Below the pieces are notes generated by a model. That model was not told the DNA's origin. It worked only from the letters and a program-made list of their open reading frames with translations, and made no database searches. Of a stretch of 13,273 nt of DNA, positions 6,680 through 13,246 are shown piece after piece. The DNA comes from CAZCBN01 sp964496975 (GTDB taxonomy: Bacteria; Planctomycetota; Phycisphaerae; Phycisphaerales; UBA1924). Every line of letters begins with the position of its first letter. Position 1 is the stretch's first letter. The DNA is taken from contig CAZCBN010000084.1 of NCBI GenBank assembly GCA_964496975.1, forward strand, positions 1 through 13,273, in the 5' to 3' direction. Made by a program: the position numbers and the translations under genes.

Positions 6680-7042
6680 ATGGCGTGTTGTGCCATTTCG
6701 GATTGTGCGGCCTCGGCGACCCCCCGGCGTGCGGTGACCCGCAAGGGCTTCGTGCTGGGTGGGCTGGCCGCGGTGCTGTCGGCCGGTGCGGTGGGGCTGG
6801 CGGTGTTCGCCGGCGGTCCGTCCGCGACGGCGGCGGCGAGCGCGGCGTGCGCCTGCGGCACGTGCGCGGCGGGGTGCGACTGCTGCGCGGGCGGCCCGTG
6901 CACGTGCGAGAGCTGCGCGTGCGACGGCGCCTGCGAGGCGGGCGCCTGCGCCTCGGGGTCGTCGTGCGCGACGACCACGGCGGCCGGCGCGACCGAGTCG
7001 ACCGGCGCGGCGTCGTGCTGCCCGCTCGGCGCCGGGCGCTGA
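6680..7042 (+). CDS. Membrane-anchored metallothionein-like cysteine-rich protein, unknown family
   Basis: The 120-residue product has 18 cysteines. MACCAISDC precedes a basic segment and one hydrophobic stretch (about 24-44). The segment TRKGFV (20-25) resembles a twin-arginine signal with the second Arg replaced by Lys. After the membrane segment come 15 cysteines, 13 of them packed between residues 57 and 96 in C-x-C, C-x2-C, CC and C-x3-C spacings (C57, C59, C62, C66, C68, C69, C74, C76, C79, C81, C85, C90, C96), then C113-C114. The residues between them are Ala, Gly, Asp, Glu, Thr and Ser, as in metallothioneins that bind Cu, Zn or Cd through thiolate clusters. No aromatic residues or His occur in that domain. 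The start is set by GAAGGAG at 6667-6673. Metal binding is inference from composition. A structural, disulfide-rich surface protein is the main alternative. Confidence 0.72.
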   Translation: MACCAISDCAASATPRRAVTRKGFVLGGLAAVLSAGAVGLAVFAGGPSATAAASAACACGTCAAGCDCCAGGPCTCESCACDGACEAGACASGSSCATTTAAGATESTGAASCCPLGAGR

Positions 7043-7119
7043 GGCCTTCCGCGGTCTGAGGGCGCCGGCCGCGGGTGCGCTGCGGCGTGCGCGCGGCACG
7101 GGCCCTTGGGCTGATCGAT

Positions 7120-7160
7120 AAAAAAAACGCGGCGGGAGAGATCCCGCCGCGTGGCTTTTT
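7120..7160. terminator. Bidirectional intrinsic terminator between convergent genes
   Basis: A perfect 11-bp stem (7127-7137 with 7142-7152, core CGCGGCGGGA) closes a GAGA tetraloop. On the plus strand it is followed by GGCTTTTT (7153-7160). On the minus strand the eight A at 7120-7127 read as eight U directly after the stem. It is therefore strongest as the rplS terminator and should also stop transcripts from the cysteine-rich gene ending at 7042. The interval 7043-7119 between that stop and the hairpin shows no gene. Confidence 0.9.
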
Positions 7161-7172
7161 GTGGGTGAGTCT

Positions 7173-7233
7173 GGTGCCGGACTTTTCCGGTGCCGGGCTT
7201 GGTTTGGCACCGGGCCTGATCTTGCACCGGGCC
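7173..7233. repeat. Cluster of four GGTGCCGG / GGCACCGG repeats in the rplS 3' untranslated region
   Basis: GGTGCCGG occurs at 7173-7180 and 7189-7196. Its inverse form occurs as GGCACCGGGCC at 7206-7216 and GCACCGGGCC at 7224-7233. Spacing is 16-18 nt throughout. The inner pair can form an 8-bp stem (CCGGTGCC 7187-7194 with GGCACCGG 7206-7213). The cluster lies between the rplS stop codon and its terminator, so it would be transcribed as part of the rplS 3' UTR. Confidence 0.6.
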
Positions 7234-7304
7234 CGGTCAGGCGCCGAGCGTCGTCGGGCGTCGCTCTCCCGGGCCGCCGCACGGGCGGGGGCTCGGGGGG
7301 GACG

Positions 7305-7316
7305 CGGACGCGTCCG
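7305..7316. repeat. 12-bp perfect palindrome just after the rplS stop codon
   Basis: CGGACGCGTCCG is self-complementary and ends 1 nt before the rplS stop codon at 7318-7320. It may help form structure at the mRNA 3' side or may be chance in GC-rich DNA. Confidence 0.35.
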
Positions 7317-7317
7317 A

Positions 7318-7713
7318 TTACTGGACGGTCGGGACGCCGGCGATGTGCTTCATGCCGCGGCGGCGGTCGCGGAGGCGGCGGCTCTTGCCGAGGCGATCGC
7401 GGAGGAAGTAGAGCTTGGCCCGGCGGGCGTCGCCGCGGCGGACGACCTCGATCTTGGAAACGGCGGGGCTGTTGAGGGGCCACGTGCGCTCGATGCCGAC
7501 GTTGTCGACGATGCGGCGGACGGTGATCAGCTCGTTGATGCCGCTGCCGGAGCGGGCGATGAACACGCCCTGGTAGACCTGGATGCGTTCCTTGTCACCC
7601 TCGACGATGCGCTGGTGGACGTTGACGGTGTCGCCGATGTCGAACCGGCCGTGATCCTTGATCTTGTCCGCGTTGATGGACTCGAGGATCTGCTGCGCGC
7701 CGCCGAGGGCCAT
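7318..7713 (-). CDS. rplS: 50S ribosomal protein L19 (bL19)
   Basis: The 131-residue product matches bL19 along its length. RFDIGDTVNVHQRIVEGDKERIQVYQGVFIARSG is followed by ELITVRRIVDNVGIERTWPLNSP and IEVVRRGDARRAKLYFLRDRLGKSRRL. This protein sits at the 30S-50S interface. Family length is about 115-130 residues, so it is complete, with a short extra tail after the GKSRRL segment. The start is supported by GGGAG on the minus strand at 7725-7721, seven bases before the ATG. In many bacteria rplS follows rpsP-rimM-trmD. Here it stands alone, with divergent (dipeptidyl peptidase) and convergent (cysteine-rich) neighbours, a likely own promoter near 7840 and an own terminator at 7152-7120. Confidence 0.97.
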   Translation of the reverse strand: MALGGAQQILESINADKIKDHGRFDIGDTVNVHQRIVEGDKERIQVYQGVFIARSGSGINELITVRRIVDNVGIERTWPLNSPAVSKIEVVRRGDARRAKLYFLRDRLGKSRRLRDRRRGMKHIAGVPTVQ

Positions 7714-7720
7714 GGGAAGT

Positions 7721-7725
7721 CTCCC
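7721..7725 (-). promoter_or_regulatory. Shine-Dalgarno sequence of rplS
   Basis: CTCCC on the plus strand reads GGGAG on the minus strand, 7 nt before the rplS ATG (7713-7711). Confidence 0.65.
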
Positions 7726-7839
7726 GAGGTGCGGCCCGCACGGGGGCCGGACCGTCTGTCGTGCTGAACCGTGGGGCCGGGCAGCCTCCAGCGGGACCGC
7801 AACGGTAGGCGGGGCAGGGGACAGGGAAAAGTGCGCGGG

Positions 7840-7845
7840 ATGATA
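7840..7845 (-). promoter_or_regulatory. Candidate -10 box for rplS
   Basis: On the minus strand these bases read TATCAT (five of six matches to TATAAT). They lie inside the only A/T-rich patch of the 210-bp divergent spacer 7714-7923. No -35 element is evident. Initiation near 7833 would give a leader of about 120 nt before rplS. Nothing else in the spacer is recognised apart from the sites listed separately. Confidence 0.3.
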
Positions 7846-7911
7846 TTCGGGAAAAAGTTGGTATCGCGGGGGTTGGGCGGGCGGGTCGACGGGCCTTGGA
7901 AGGTGGGGCGG

Positions 7912-7917
7912 TAGAGT
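7912..7917 (+). promoter_or_regulatory. TAGAGT -10-like box six bases before the dipeptidyl peptidase ATG
   Basis: TAGAGT fits TANNNT and ends 6 nt before ATG 7924, the same spacing as the box at 5384-5389. A poor -35 candidate, TCGACG, lies at 7886-7891 with a long 20-nt spacer. A leaderless transcript is inferred. Confidence 0.35.
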
Positions 7918-7923
7918 GGCAGC

Positions 7924-10266
7924 ATGCGAACGCTCTCGAAGTCGATCGGTCTTTGGAAGGTTCGGGGCGAGGTGGCGGGCGCGCTGGTGGCGCTCGGCGT
8001 GGGGATGGGTTTGGGGGGCGGCGTCGCGCCGTGCGCGGCGGCGGGGCCCGCGGCGGAGTGGCAGCCGAAGAACCCGGAGTTTTTACGGCAGTTCGCGGAG
8101 ACGCGCGGGTTCAGCCTGGGGAGGCCGACGGCGATCAGCGTGACGCCGCAGGGGGATGCGGTGCTGTTTTTGCGGGGCACCGGGCCGCGGTCGTTTGTGC
8201 AGGACCTGTGGCTGCTGGACGTGGCGAGCGGGCAGGAGCGGGTGCTGCTGACGGCGGAGCAGGTGCTTGCGGGCGAGGCGGAGGTGTTGACTGCGGAGGA
8301 ACTGGCGCGGCGTGAGCGCGCGCGGAGCGCGAGCCGGGGCATCGCGCAGTATGCGCTGAGCAAGGACGGGAATCGGCTGCTGGTGCCGCTGTCGGGGCGG
8401 CTGTTTGTGATTGAGATCGCGGACCGGGCGACGCCGCGGGTGCGAGAGTTGACGTCGGAGGCGGGGTACCCGATTGATCCGCGGCTGACGCCGGACGGGA
8501 CGCGGGTGGTGTGCGCGCGGGAGGGGGATTTGTATGTGATGGACGTGGAGAGCGGGAGGGAGACGCGGCTGACGACGGGGGCGACGGAGCACGTGACGCA
8601 CGGGCTCGCGGAGTTTGTGGCGCAGGAGGAGATGGGGCGGAGCGCGGGGTATTGGGTGAGCCCGGACTCGGCGCTGATCGCGTACCAGCGGACGGACACG
8701 TCGGCGCTGGAGACGTTCGCGATCGCCGACCCGGCGAACCCGGGCAAGCCGGCGCAGACGTGGCCCTACCCGCGGGCGGGGAAGGCGAACGCGGAGGTGA
8801 CGCTGGGCGTGATGCGGCTGCCCGAGGCGGGGGAGTCGGCGGGCGAGACGGTGTGGGTGCGGTGGGACCGCGAGAGGTACCCGTACCTGGCGCATGTGAG
8901 TTGGGCGGAGGGGGGGCCGCTGACGATTCTGGTGCAGAACCGGGCGCAGACGGAGCAGGTCTTGCTGCGGGTGGATGCGGCGTCGGGCGAGACGGCGGAA
9001 CTGCTGCGGGAGACGGACCCGGCGTGGATCAATATCTACGGCGACCAGTGGGTGCCGGGGGGCGCGGGGTTTGTGTGGACGACGGAGCAGGACGCCAGCG
9101 GCCCGATAGATCCGTCGGGGTCGGACCGGGCGCGGGTGGAGTTGCGCCGGCCGGACGGGGCGGTGGCGTCCACGCTGTTTCCGGGTGATGCGGACGTGAG
9201 CGTGCTGGGCTTTTCGGCGGACGGCGAGCGGGCGATGGCGTCGGTGCGGTCTGGGTACACCGGGAATCAGTTGCAGTGGATCTCGCTGTCGGACGCGGCG
9301 ACGGGGGGCATCACCATCGAGGACCTGGCGCCGCTGACGCAGCACGGGGCGGTGCTGAGCCGTGCGTCGGAGACGTGGGTGCACACGGTGAGCCGCGAGG
9401 ATGGGACGGTGGGGGCCGAGGTGCGGCGGCGGTGGGTGGGGCCCTGGGCGGATGCGGTGCCGCTGCGGTCGGTGGCGGAGGAGCCGCCGTTTGTGCCGCG
9501 GGTGGAGTATCAGACGGTGACCGTGGAGGGAGTGGAGATTGAGGCGGTGGTGATCCGGCCGCGGGATGTCGACCCGACGAAGAAGTACCCGGTGCTGAAC
9601 GCGGTGTACGGCGGGCCTGGGAGCAACCGGGTGATCGGGTCGCGGCGGGCGTACCTGCTGAACCAATGGATGGCGGACCAGGGGTTTGTGGTGGTGGCGC
9701 TGGACGCGCGGGGGACGCCCGGCAAGGGGCGGGCGTGGGAGCGGGCCATCAAGGGGGATGTGATCGAGATCCCGCTGAAGGAACAGGCGGCGGGGATCCT
9801 CGCGCTGTGCGCGCGGTACCCGGAGATGGACGCGGAACGCATCGGCATCTACGGCTGGTCGTTCGGCGGGTATTTCTCGGCAATGGCGGCGTGCCGTCGG
9901 CCCGATGTCTTCAAGGCGGCGGTGGCGGGGGCGCCGGTGATCGACTGGCGCGACTACGACACGCACTACACCGAGCGCTACATGGGCATGCCGGAGGAGA
10001 ACGCGGCGGGCTACGACGCGGCGAGCGTGCTGACGTACGCGAAGGACCTGCGCGTGCCGCTGATGATCATCCACGGCACGGCGGACGATAACGTGTACAT
10101 GATCAACAGTTTGCGGCTGACGGACGCGCTGTTCCGTGCGGGGAGGCCGTTTGAGTTTGTGCCGTTGTCGGGCTTCACGCATGCCGTGAACGAGCCGGCG
10201 GCGGTGGAGCGGCTTTGGTCGCGCGTGGCGGGGTTCTTTGTGCGGGAGTTGGGGGGGGCGGAGTAG
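7924..10266 (+). CDS. Dipeptidyl peptidase IV, prolyl oligopeptidase family S9B
   Basis: This is an exported serine exopeptidase that removes Xaa-Pro or Xaa-Ala dipeptides from peptide N-termini. The 780-residue product has a hydrophobic N-terminal segment (about 15-40) ending in a plausible signal cleavage region (CAAAG). A beta-propeller domain spans about 60-530, and an alpha/beta hydrolase domain about 545-780. The propeller carries the double-Glu motif that grips the substrate N-terminus (FVAQEEMGR, E235-E236). The hydrolase has the nucleophile in GWSFGG (S646), the Asp in HGTADDN (D721) and the His in GFTHAVNEP (H753). All are in the family order, so the enzyme should be active. Codons end mostly in G, unlike the C-ending codons of the cell-wall cluster. 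It has its own promoter region divergent from rplS. The next gene starts 48 nt downstream and may be co-transcribed. Confidence 0.93.
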   Translation: MRTLSKSIGLWKVRGEVAGALVALGVGMGLGGGVAPCAAAGPAAEWQPKNPEFLRQFAETRGFSLGRPTAISVTPQGDAVLFLRGTGPRSFVQDLWLLDVASGQERVLLTAEQVLAGEAEVLTAEELARRERARSASRGIAQYALSKDGNRLLVPLSGRLFVIEIADRATPRVRELTSEAGYPIDPRLTPDGTRVVCAREGDLYVMDVESGRETRLTTGATEHVTHGLAEFVAQEEMGRSAGYWVSPDSALIAYQRTDTSALETFAIADPANPGKPAQTWPYPRAGKANAEVTLGVMRLPEAGESAGETVWVRWDRERYPYLAHVSWAEGGPLTILVQNRAQTEQVLLRVDAASGETAELLRETDPAWINIYGDQWVPGGAGFVWTTEQDASGPIDPSGSDRARVELRRPDGAVASTLFPGDADVSVLGFSADGERAMASVRSGYTGNQLQWISLSDAATGGITIEDLAPLTQHGAVLSRASETWVHTVSREDGTVGAEVRRRWVGPWADAVPLRSVAEEPPFVPRVEYQTVTVEGVEIEAVVIRPRDVDPTKKYPVLNAVYGGPGSNRVIGSRRAYLLNQWMADQGFVVVALDARGTPGKGRAWERAIKGDVIEIPLKEQAAGILALCARYPEMDAERIGIYGWSFGGYFSAMAACRRPDVFKAAVAGAPVIDWRDYDTHYTERYMGMPEENAAGYDAASVLTYAKDLRVPLMIIHGTADDNVYMINSLRLTDALFRAGRPFEFVPLSGFTHAVNEPAAVERLWSRVAGFFVRELGGAE

Positions 10267-10302
10267 GGGTGGCGGAGGTGGGCGTGCGGACGACATGACG
10301 AC

Positions 10303-10308
10303 AAGGAG
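10303..10308 (+). promoter_or_regulatory. Shine-Dalgarno sequence of the FGE-like gene
   Basis: AAGGAG ends 6 nt before ATG 10315 and fixes that start. Confidence 0.75.
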
Positions 10309-10314
10309 ATTCGA

Positions 10315-11370
10315 ATGGAACGGCGTCGTTTGGTGTCGCGGCGCGACTCGTTCGTGCCGCACGTCGTGGGTTCGCTGTTCGGCGTGCTTGCGCTGTCCTC
10401 GGCTCACGCGGGCCCGACGATCTACGAGCGGGACGGGTTTCAGTGGTCGGTGATCGGCGACCCAGGCAACCGGCCCACGAGGTTTGGCGAGATTCCCGGG
10501 GGGATCGACGCCGCGATCGGTCGGGTGGACTACCGCTACAGCATGTCGGTGACCGAGGTCACGAACGGGCAGTACCTTGAGTTTGTCCGTGTCTACTGGC
10601 CGATCTACCGGCAGAACACCGGGAGAACCATCGCTCTCTCGGATCTTGTCGGGGATGGCCTCACGGCGTCCTTCGCGGGCGTGGGCCTTCGCCCGGGTGC
10701 CCGGGCTTCGCAACCGGCGAGCATGGGCTGGGAGTTCGCGGCGCGGTACGTCAACTGGTTGCACAACGGCCGCTCGAACGAGCCGTGGGCATTCGAGTCC
10801 GGCGTCTATGACACGTCGACGTTTGCGCGCGGCCCGGATGGCGTGATCAGGCCGCAGGCCACGCGGAACCCGGGGTCGAGGTATTGGATCCCCGATTTCA
10901 ACGAATGGACCAAGGCGGCTCACTGGGACCCGAACCGATACGGACCGGGCGAGGGGGGGTACTGGACGTTCCCCAACGGCTCGGACGTGGAGTCGCCATC
11001 AGGCCGTCCGGAAGACGGGGGGGGACGCAATGGCGGCATCGAGGGCGAAGGCGGTTCCTCCGTCTTGCTCGATGTCGGCTCGTACCCGGACGTGCAGAGC
11101 CCTTGGGGGCTGCTGGACCTGGCCGGGGGCCAGAGAGAGTGGCTGGAAGATCTTCGCCTCATCTTCGGCGTTCATTCCAGGCTGATCGAGGGCTCAGACT
11201 ACCGCGCGTTTGGCACCGGCGACCCGTTCTCACCCGATCAGATCGCATATCCAATTACATCAAATGTTCGATTCGCGTTCGGCTTGAGGTTGGCCACGTT
11301 GGTTCCCGCACCCGCGTCGTGCCTCGTGATGGTTTCGGCGGGCTTGGTTGTGATGCGTCGAAGGGGATAG
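10315..11370 (+). CDS. Exported FGE/SUMF1-fold protein with PEP-CTERM-like C-terminal anchor
   Basis: The 351-residue product begins with a basic, then hydrophobic signal peptide (cleavage likely after SSAHA, near residue 32). The middle has sulfatase-modifying-factor fold motifs: MSVTEVTNGQYLEF at 77-90, a QPASMGWEFAARYVNWLH segment, YWIPDFNEWTKAAHWDP at 190-206 (matching the usual RLPTEAEWEYAAR) and SPWGLLDLAGGQREWLED at 262-279. No cysteine lies in the catalytic region, so true formylglycine-generating activity is unlikely. The end (from residue 330) is VPAPAS, a hydrophobic stretch and MRRRG, the layout of PEP-CTERM sorting signals processed by exosortase. It is therefore probably a surface protein using the fold as a binding scaffold. 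AAGGAG at 10303-10308 supports the start. Synonymous codon use is less extreme than in the neighbouring peptidase gene. Confidence 0.87.
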   Translation: MERRRLVSRRDSFVPHVVGSLFGVLALSSAHAGPTIYERDGFQWSVIGDPGNRPTRFGEIPGGIDAAIGRVDYRYSMSVTEVTNGQYLEFVRVYWPIYRQNTGRTIALSDLVGDGLTASFAGVGLRPGARASQPASMGWEFAARYVNWLHNGRSNEPWAFESGVYDTSTFARGPDGVIRPQATRNPGSRYWIPDFNEWTKAAHWDPNRYGPGEGGYWTFPNGSDVESPSGRPEDGGGRNGGIEGEGGSSVLLDVGSYPDVQSPWGLLDLAGGQREWLEDLRLIFGVHSRLIEGSDYRAFGTGDPFSPDQIAYPITSNVRFAFGLRLATLVPAPASCLVMVSAGLVVMRRRG

Positions 11371-11469
11371 CCGCGGGGCGGCGATGCGTCGGAGGTGCTG
11401 GGACCTGCGGAGTCAAAGCGGCGGCGTGGCGGGGATGGTCGGGAGGTTGGTGTGGTGGGGAGGCTTCGG

Positions 11470-11516
11470 CACGGCTTGGCGGGGCGCCAAGCCGTGGCAC
11501 CCGGCCGTGGCACCCG
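11470..11516. repeat. REP-like element: 11-bp perfect hairpin plus 13-bp tandem duplication
   Basis: CACGGCTTGGC (11470-11480) is perfectly complementary to GCCAAGCCGTG (11486-11496) around a 5-nt loop. The right arm overlaps the first copy of GCCGTGGCACCCG (11491-11503), directly repeated at 11504-11516. No T-run follows, so it is not an intrinsic terminator. The surrounding non-coding stretch 11371-11595 has no supportable gene. Confidence 0.6.
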
Positions 11517-11549
11517 GAAGAGCCGTTGTGCTGGGCGTTTGCGGGGATC

Positions 11550-11568
11550 GGCGGCTCGGAGAGCCGCC
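11550..11568. repeat. 8-bp perfect hairpin in the convergent spacer
   Basis: GGCGGCTC (11550-11557) pairs with GAGCCGCC (11561-11568) around a GGA loop. It lies between the FGE-like gene and the minus-strand membrane protein gene, 54 nt from the preceding hairpin element. It could slow convergent transcription, but no U-tract is present. Confidence 0.45.
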
Positions 11569-11595
11569 CCACCCCGGGAAGAGCCTGGCGCGGCG

Positions 11596-13239
11596 CTAGG
11601 GGCGTTCGGGGTTGTCGACGGCGGACCAGTCCAGGGGGGCGGTGATCTCGATGGGTTCGTTCCAGAGGGATTGGGCCTCGGTGCTTCGTACGGCGTGCTC
11701 GGGGTCGGGGACGAGGGTGAGGGTGAGGGTGGTGGGGCGGTTGGGGAGGTAGGCGAAGCCGTGGAGACCGTGCGAGAAACTGGAGTAGGGTTGGGGTGGG
11801 TGGAACTGGATGTGGCCTTTGTGCTTGCCGTCGAAGCTGCTGTCGAAGTTGATGGGCTCGCCGGTGGGGCCGGGGAGGGTGACGTAGCCGGCGATCCAGG
11901 CGGCGTCCGCGTTGGGGACGGTGTTGGTGGTGTTCGCGGGGGTTGGGCTGCCGGTGGGGCTGCTGCTGGTGTTGGCGGTCGTGGTGGCGGCGGGGCGGCT
12001 CAGCGTTGGCTTCAGCAGGAACCACTGTTCGCGTTGTGACTCGGGCACCTTGGCCCACTCGGGAAGGGGCTGGACGCTCCACGGAATCGTCGCTTTGGTG
12101 GTGGTGTCGATCTGCGGCGTGAGGGTCGGGGGTGCGGTGCCGGGCGGCAGGTCGGCGCGGGTGAGGAGGCGCAGGGCGTCGGCGGGGGTTTCGTAGACGG
12201 AGATGGTGAGGTTCTGGATGAACTCGACGGTGGCGTCGGGCGGGCCGACCTCTGCGGTGATGAAGGGGTTGTGTTCGCCGACGTTTCGGGCGGGGTCGTA
12301 GATCTCGATGGTCCAGGTGATGCGGGCCTGGTGCTGGCCGACGGGGAGGTCGACGAGGCTTGGGGGGAAGCCGATGGGGCGGTCGATGTTCGGGCCCTCG
12401 ACGGTACTGCCGTTGGGGTCTTCGGTCATGGTGACGGCGAGCCAAAAGCCGGGCTTCATTTCGTGGGTCACCGGCTCGGCGGGTCGGCCGTTGATGGTGG
12501 CGGCGGTGACGCGTGGGATGAGGAACACGCTGCCGCTGGGCGTGCGGATGGGGGTGCTGGCGCTGGGCACTTCGATTGTGGTTCGTTCGCGCACACCACG
12601 GAGGAGGCGGCGCGCGGTGGGCATCGACCACTCGGCGACGGCGTGTTGCAGGATGGCGCGGCGGTGCTCGGGGGTCAGCAGGCCGGCGGTGTCGGCCTCG
12701 ATGAGCACGTCGGGCCAGGGGCTTCGGCGCTGCGGGCCGTACCGATCTTTCCAGAAGGCGGTGGGGTCGGCCTGCACGCGGAGCATGGCGGGGATGAGGT
12801 CGGCGAGCTGGGCGTTGGTGAGTTTGTTGGCGCTGCGGCGGACGAGCAGCTCGGTGGCTGCCGCGTCGGCGCGGGTGCTGGGGGCGTTGGAAGTTTCCCA
12901 GATGAGCCAGAAGGTGGGCTTGTTCGCCGGCGAGATGGACGTTGAGGCCAGGACGGCCGCGGCGATCGGGAACGCGGCGAGCAGGAAGGCCAGCGCGGCG
13001 GCGATCGCGACGCGGGGGCGCGGGGCTCGGCGGCCGGTGGCGATGGCGCGGGGGGCGGCGAGGGGCCGGCCGCACTCGGGGCAGGCGGCGGCTTCGGCGG
13101 TGGTGTTGATGCCGGAGAGATCAAAGTTGCAGCGGCGGCAGTGCGGGGCCCGGCCGACGCGGCGGGGGAGGCAGGCGAGCACCGCGAGTGCGAGCGTGGA
13201 AAGGAGAAGTGCGGCGGCGGCGAGGAGCCAGGGGCGCAT
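11596..13239 (-). CDS. Membrane protein with N-terminal zinc ribbon, unknown function
   Basis: The product is 547 residues. Residues 4-24 form a first membrane segment. A four-cysteine zinc ribbon follows (C34-x2-C37 in HCRRCNFDLSG, and C53-P-E-C56-G), then a second membrane segment at about 77-97. This segment-ribbon-segment layout is common in uncharacterised planctomycete proteins. The remaining 450 residues should be on one side of the membrane, probably outside. They have mixed alpha/beta character with beta-rich repeats (ARITWTIEIYD, EFIQNLTISVYE, TTLTLTLVPDPE) and a low-complexity Thr/Pro/Ser/Asn linker near 410-445. No enzyme motif is visible. The start is the ATG at 13239-13237, which lacks a Shine-Dalgarno sequence. 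The stop is the TAG at 11598-11596. An antisense frame is also largely open, but only this strand gives coherent membrane, zinc-ribbon and codon patterns. Confidence 0.82.
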   Translation of the reverse strand: MRPWLLAAAALLLSTLALAVLACLPRRVGRAPHCRRCNFDLSGINTTAEAAACPECGRPLAAPRAIATGRRAPRPRVAIAAALAFLLAAFPIAAAVLASTSISPANKPTFWLIWETSNAPSTRADAAATELLVRRSANKLTNAQLADLIPAMLRVQADPTAFWKDRYGPQRRSPWPDVLIEADTAGLLTPEHRRAILQHAVAEWSMPTARRLLRGVRERTTIEVPSASTPIRTPSGSVFLIPRVTAATINGRPAEPVTHEMKPGFWLAVTMTEDPNGSTVEGPNIDRPIGFPPSLVDLPVGQHQARITWTIEIYDPARNVGEHNPFITAEVGPPDATVEFIQNLTISVYETPADALRLLTRADLPPGTAPPTLTPQIDTTTKATIPWSVQPLPEWAKVPESQREQWFLLKPTLSRPAATTTANTSSSPTGSPTPANTTNTVPNADAAWIAGYVTLPGPTGEPINFDSSFDGKHKGHIQFHPPQPYSSFSHGLHGFAYLPNRPTTLTLTLVPDPEHAVRSTEAQSLWNEPIEITAPLDWSAVDNPERP

Positions 13240-13246
13240 TGGGGGG

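Noticed and set aside
7075..7767. A plus-strand frame across rplS
   Set aside because: It is antisense to a clear bL19 gene and runs through its terminator.
5356..7923. Possible replication origin at the skew change
   Set aside because: I found no TTATCCACA-like DnaA boxes, no AT-rich unwinding element and no dnaA/dnaN/parAB genes, so only the skew change is reported.
8083..10923. A 946-codon open frame on the minus strand opposite the peptidase gene
   Set aside because: It is Arg/Pro/His-rich low-complexity translation with no domain, opposite a complete S9B enzyme with its full catalytic triad.
11255..13075. A second long minus-strand frame overlapping the zinc-ribbon gene
   Set aside because: It is Arg/Pro/His-rich shadow translation. 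The other minus-strand frame has membrane segments and a four-cysteine zinc ribbon.
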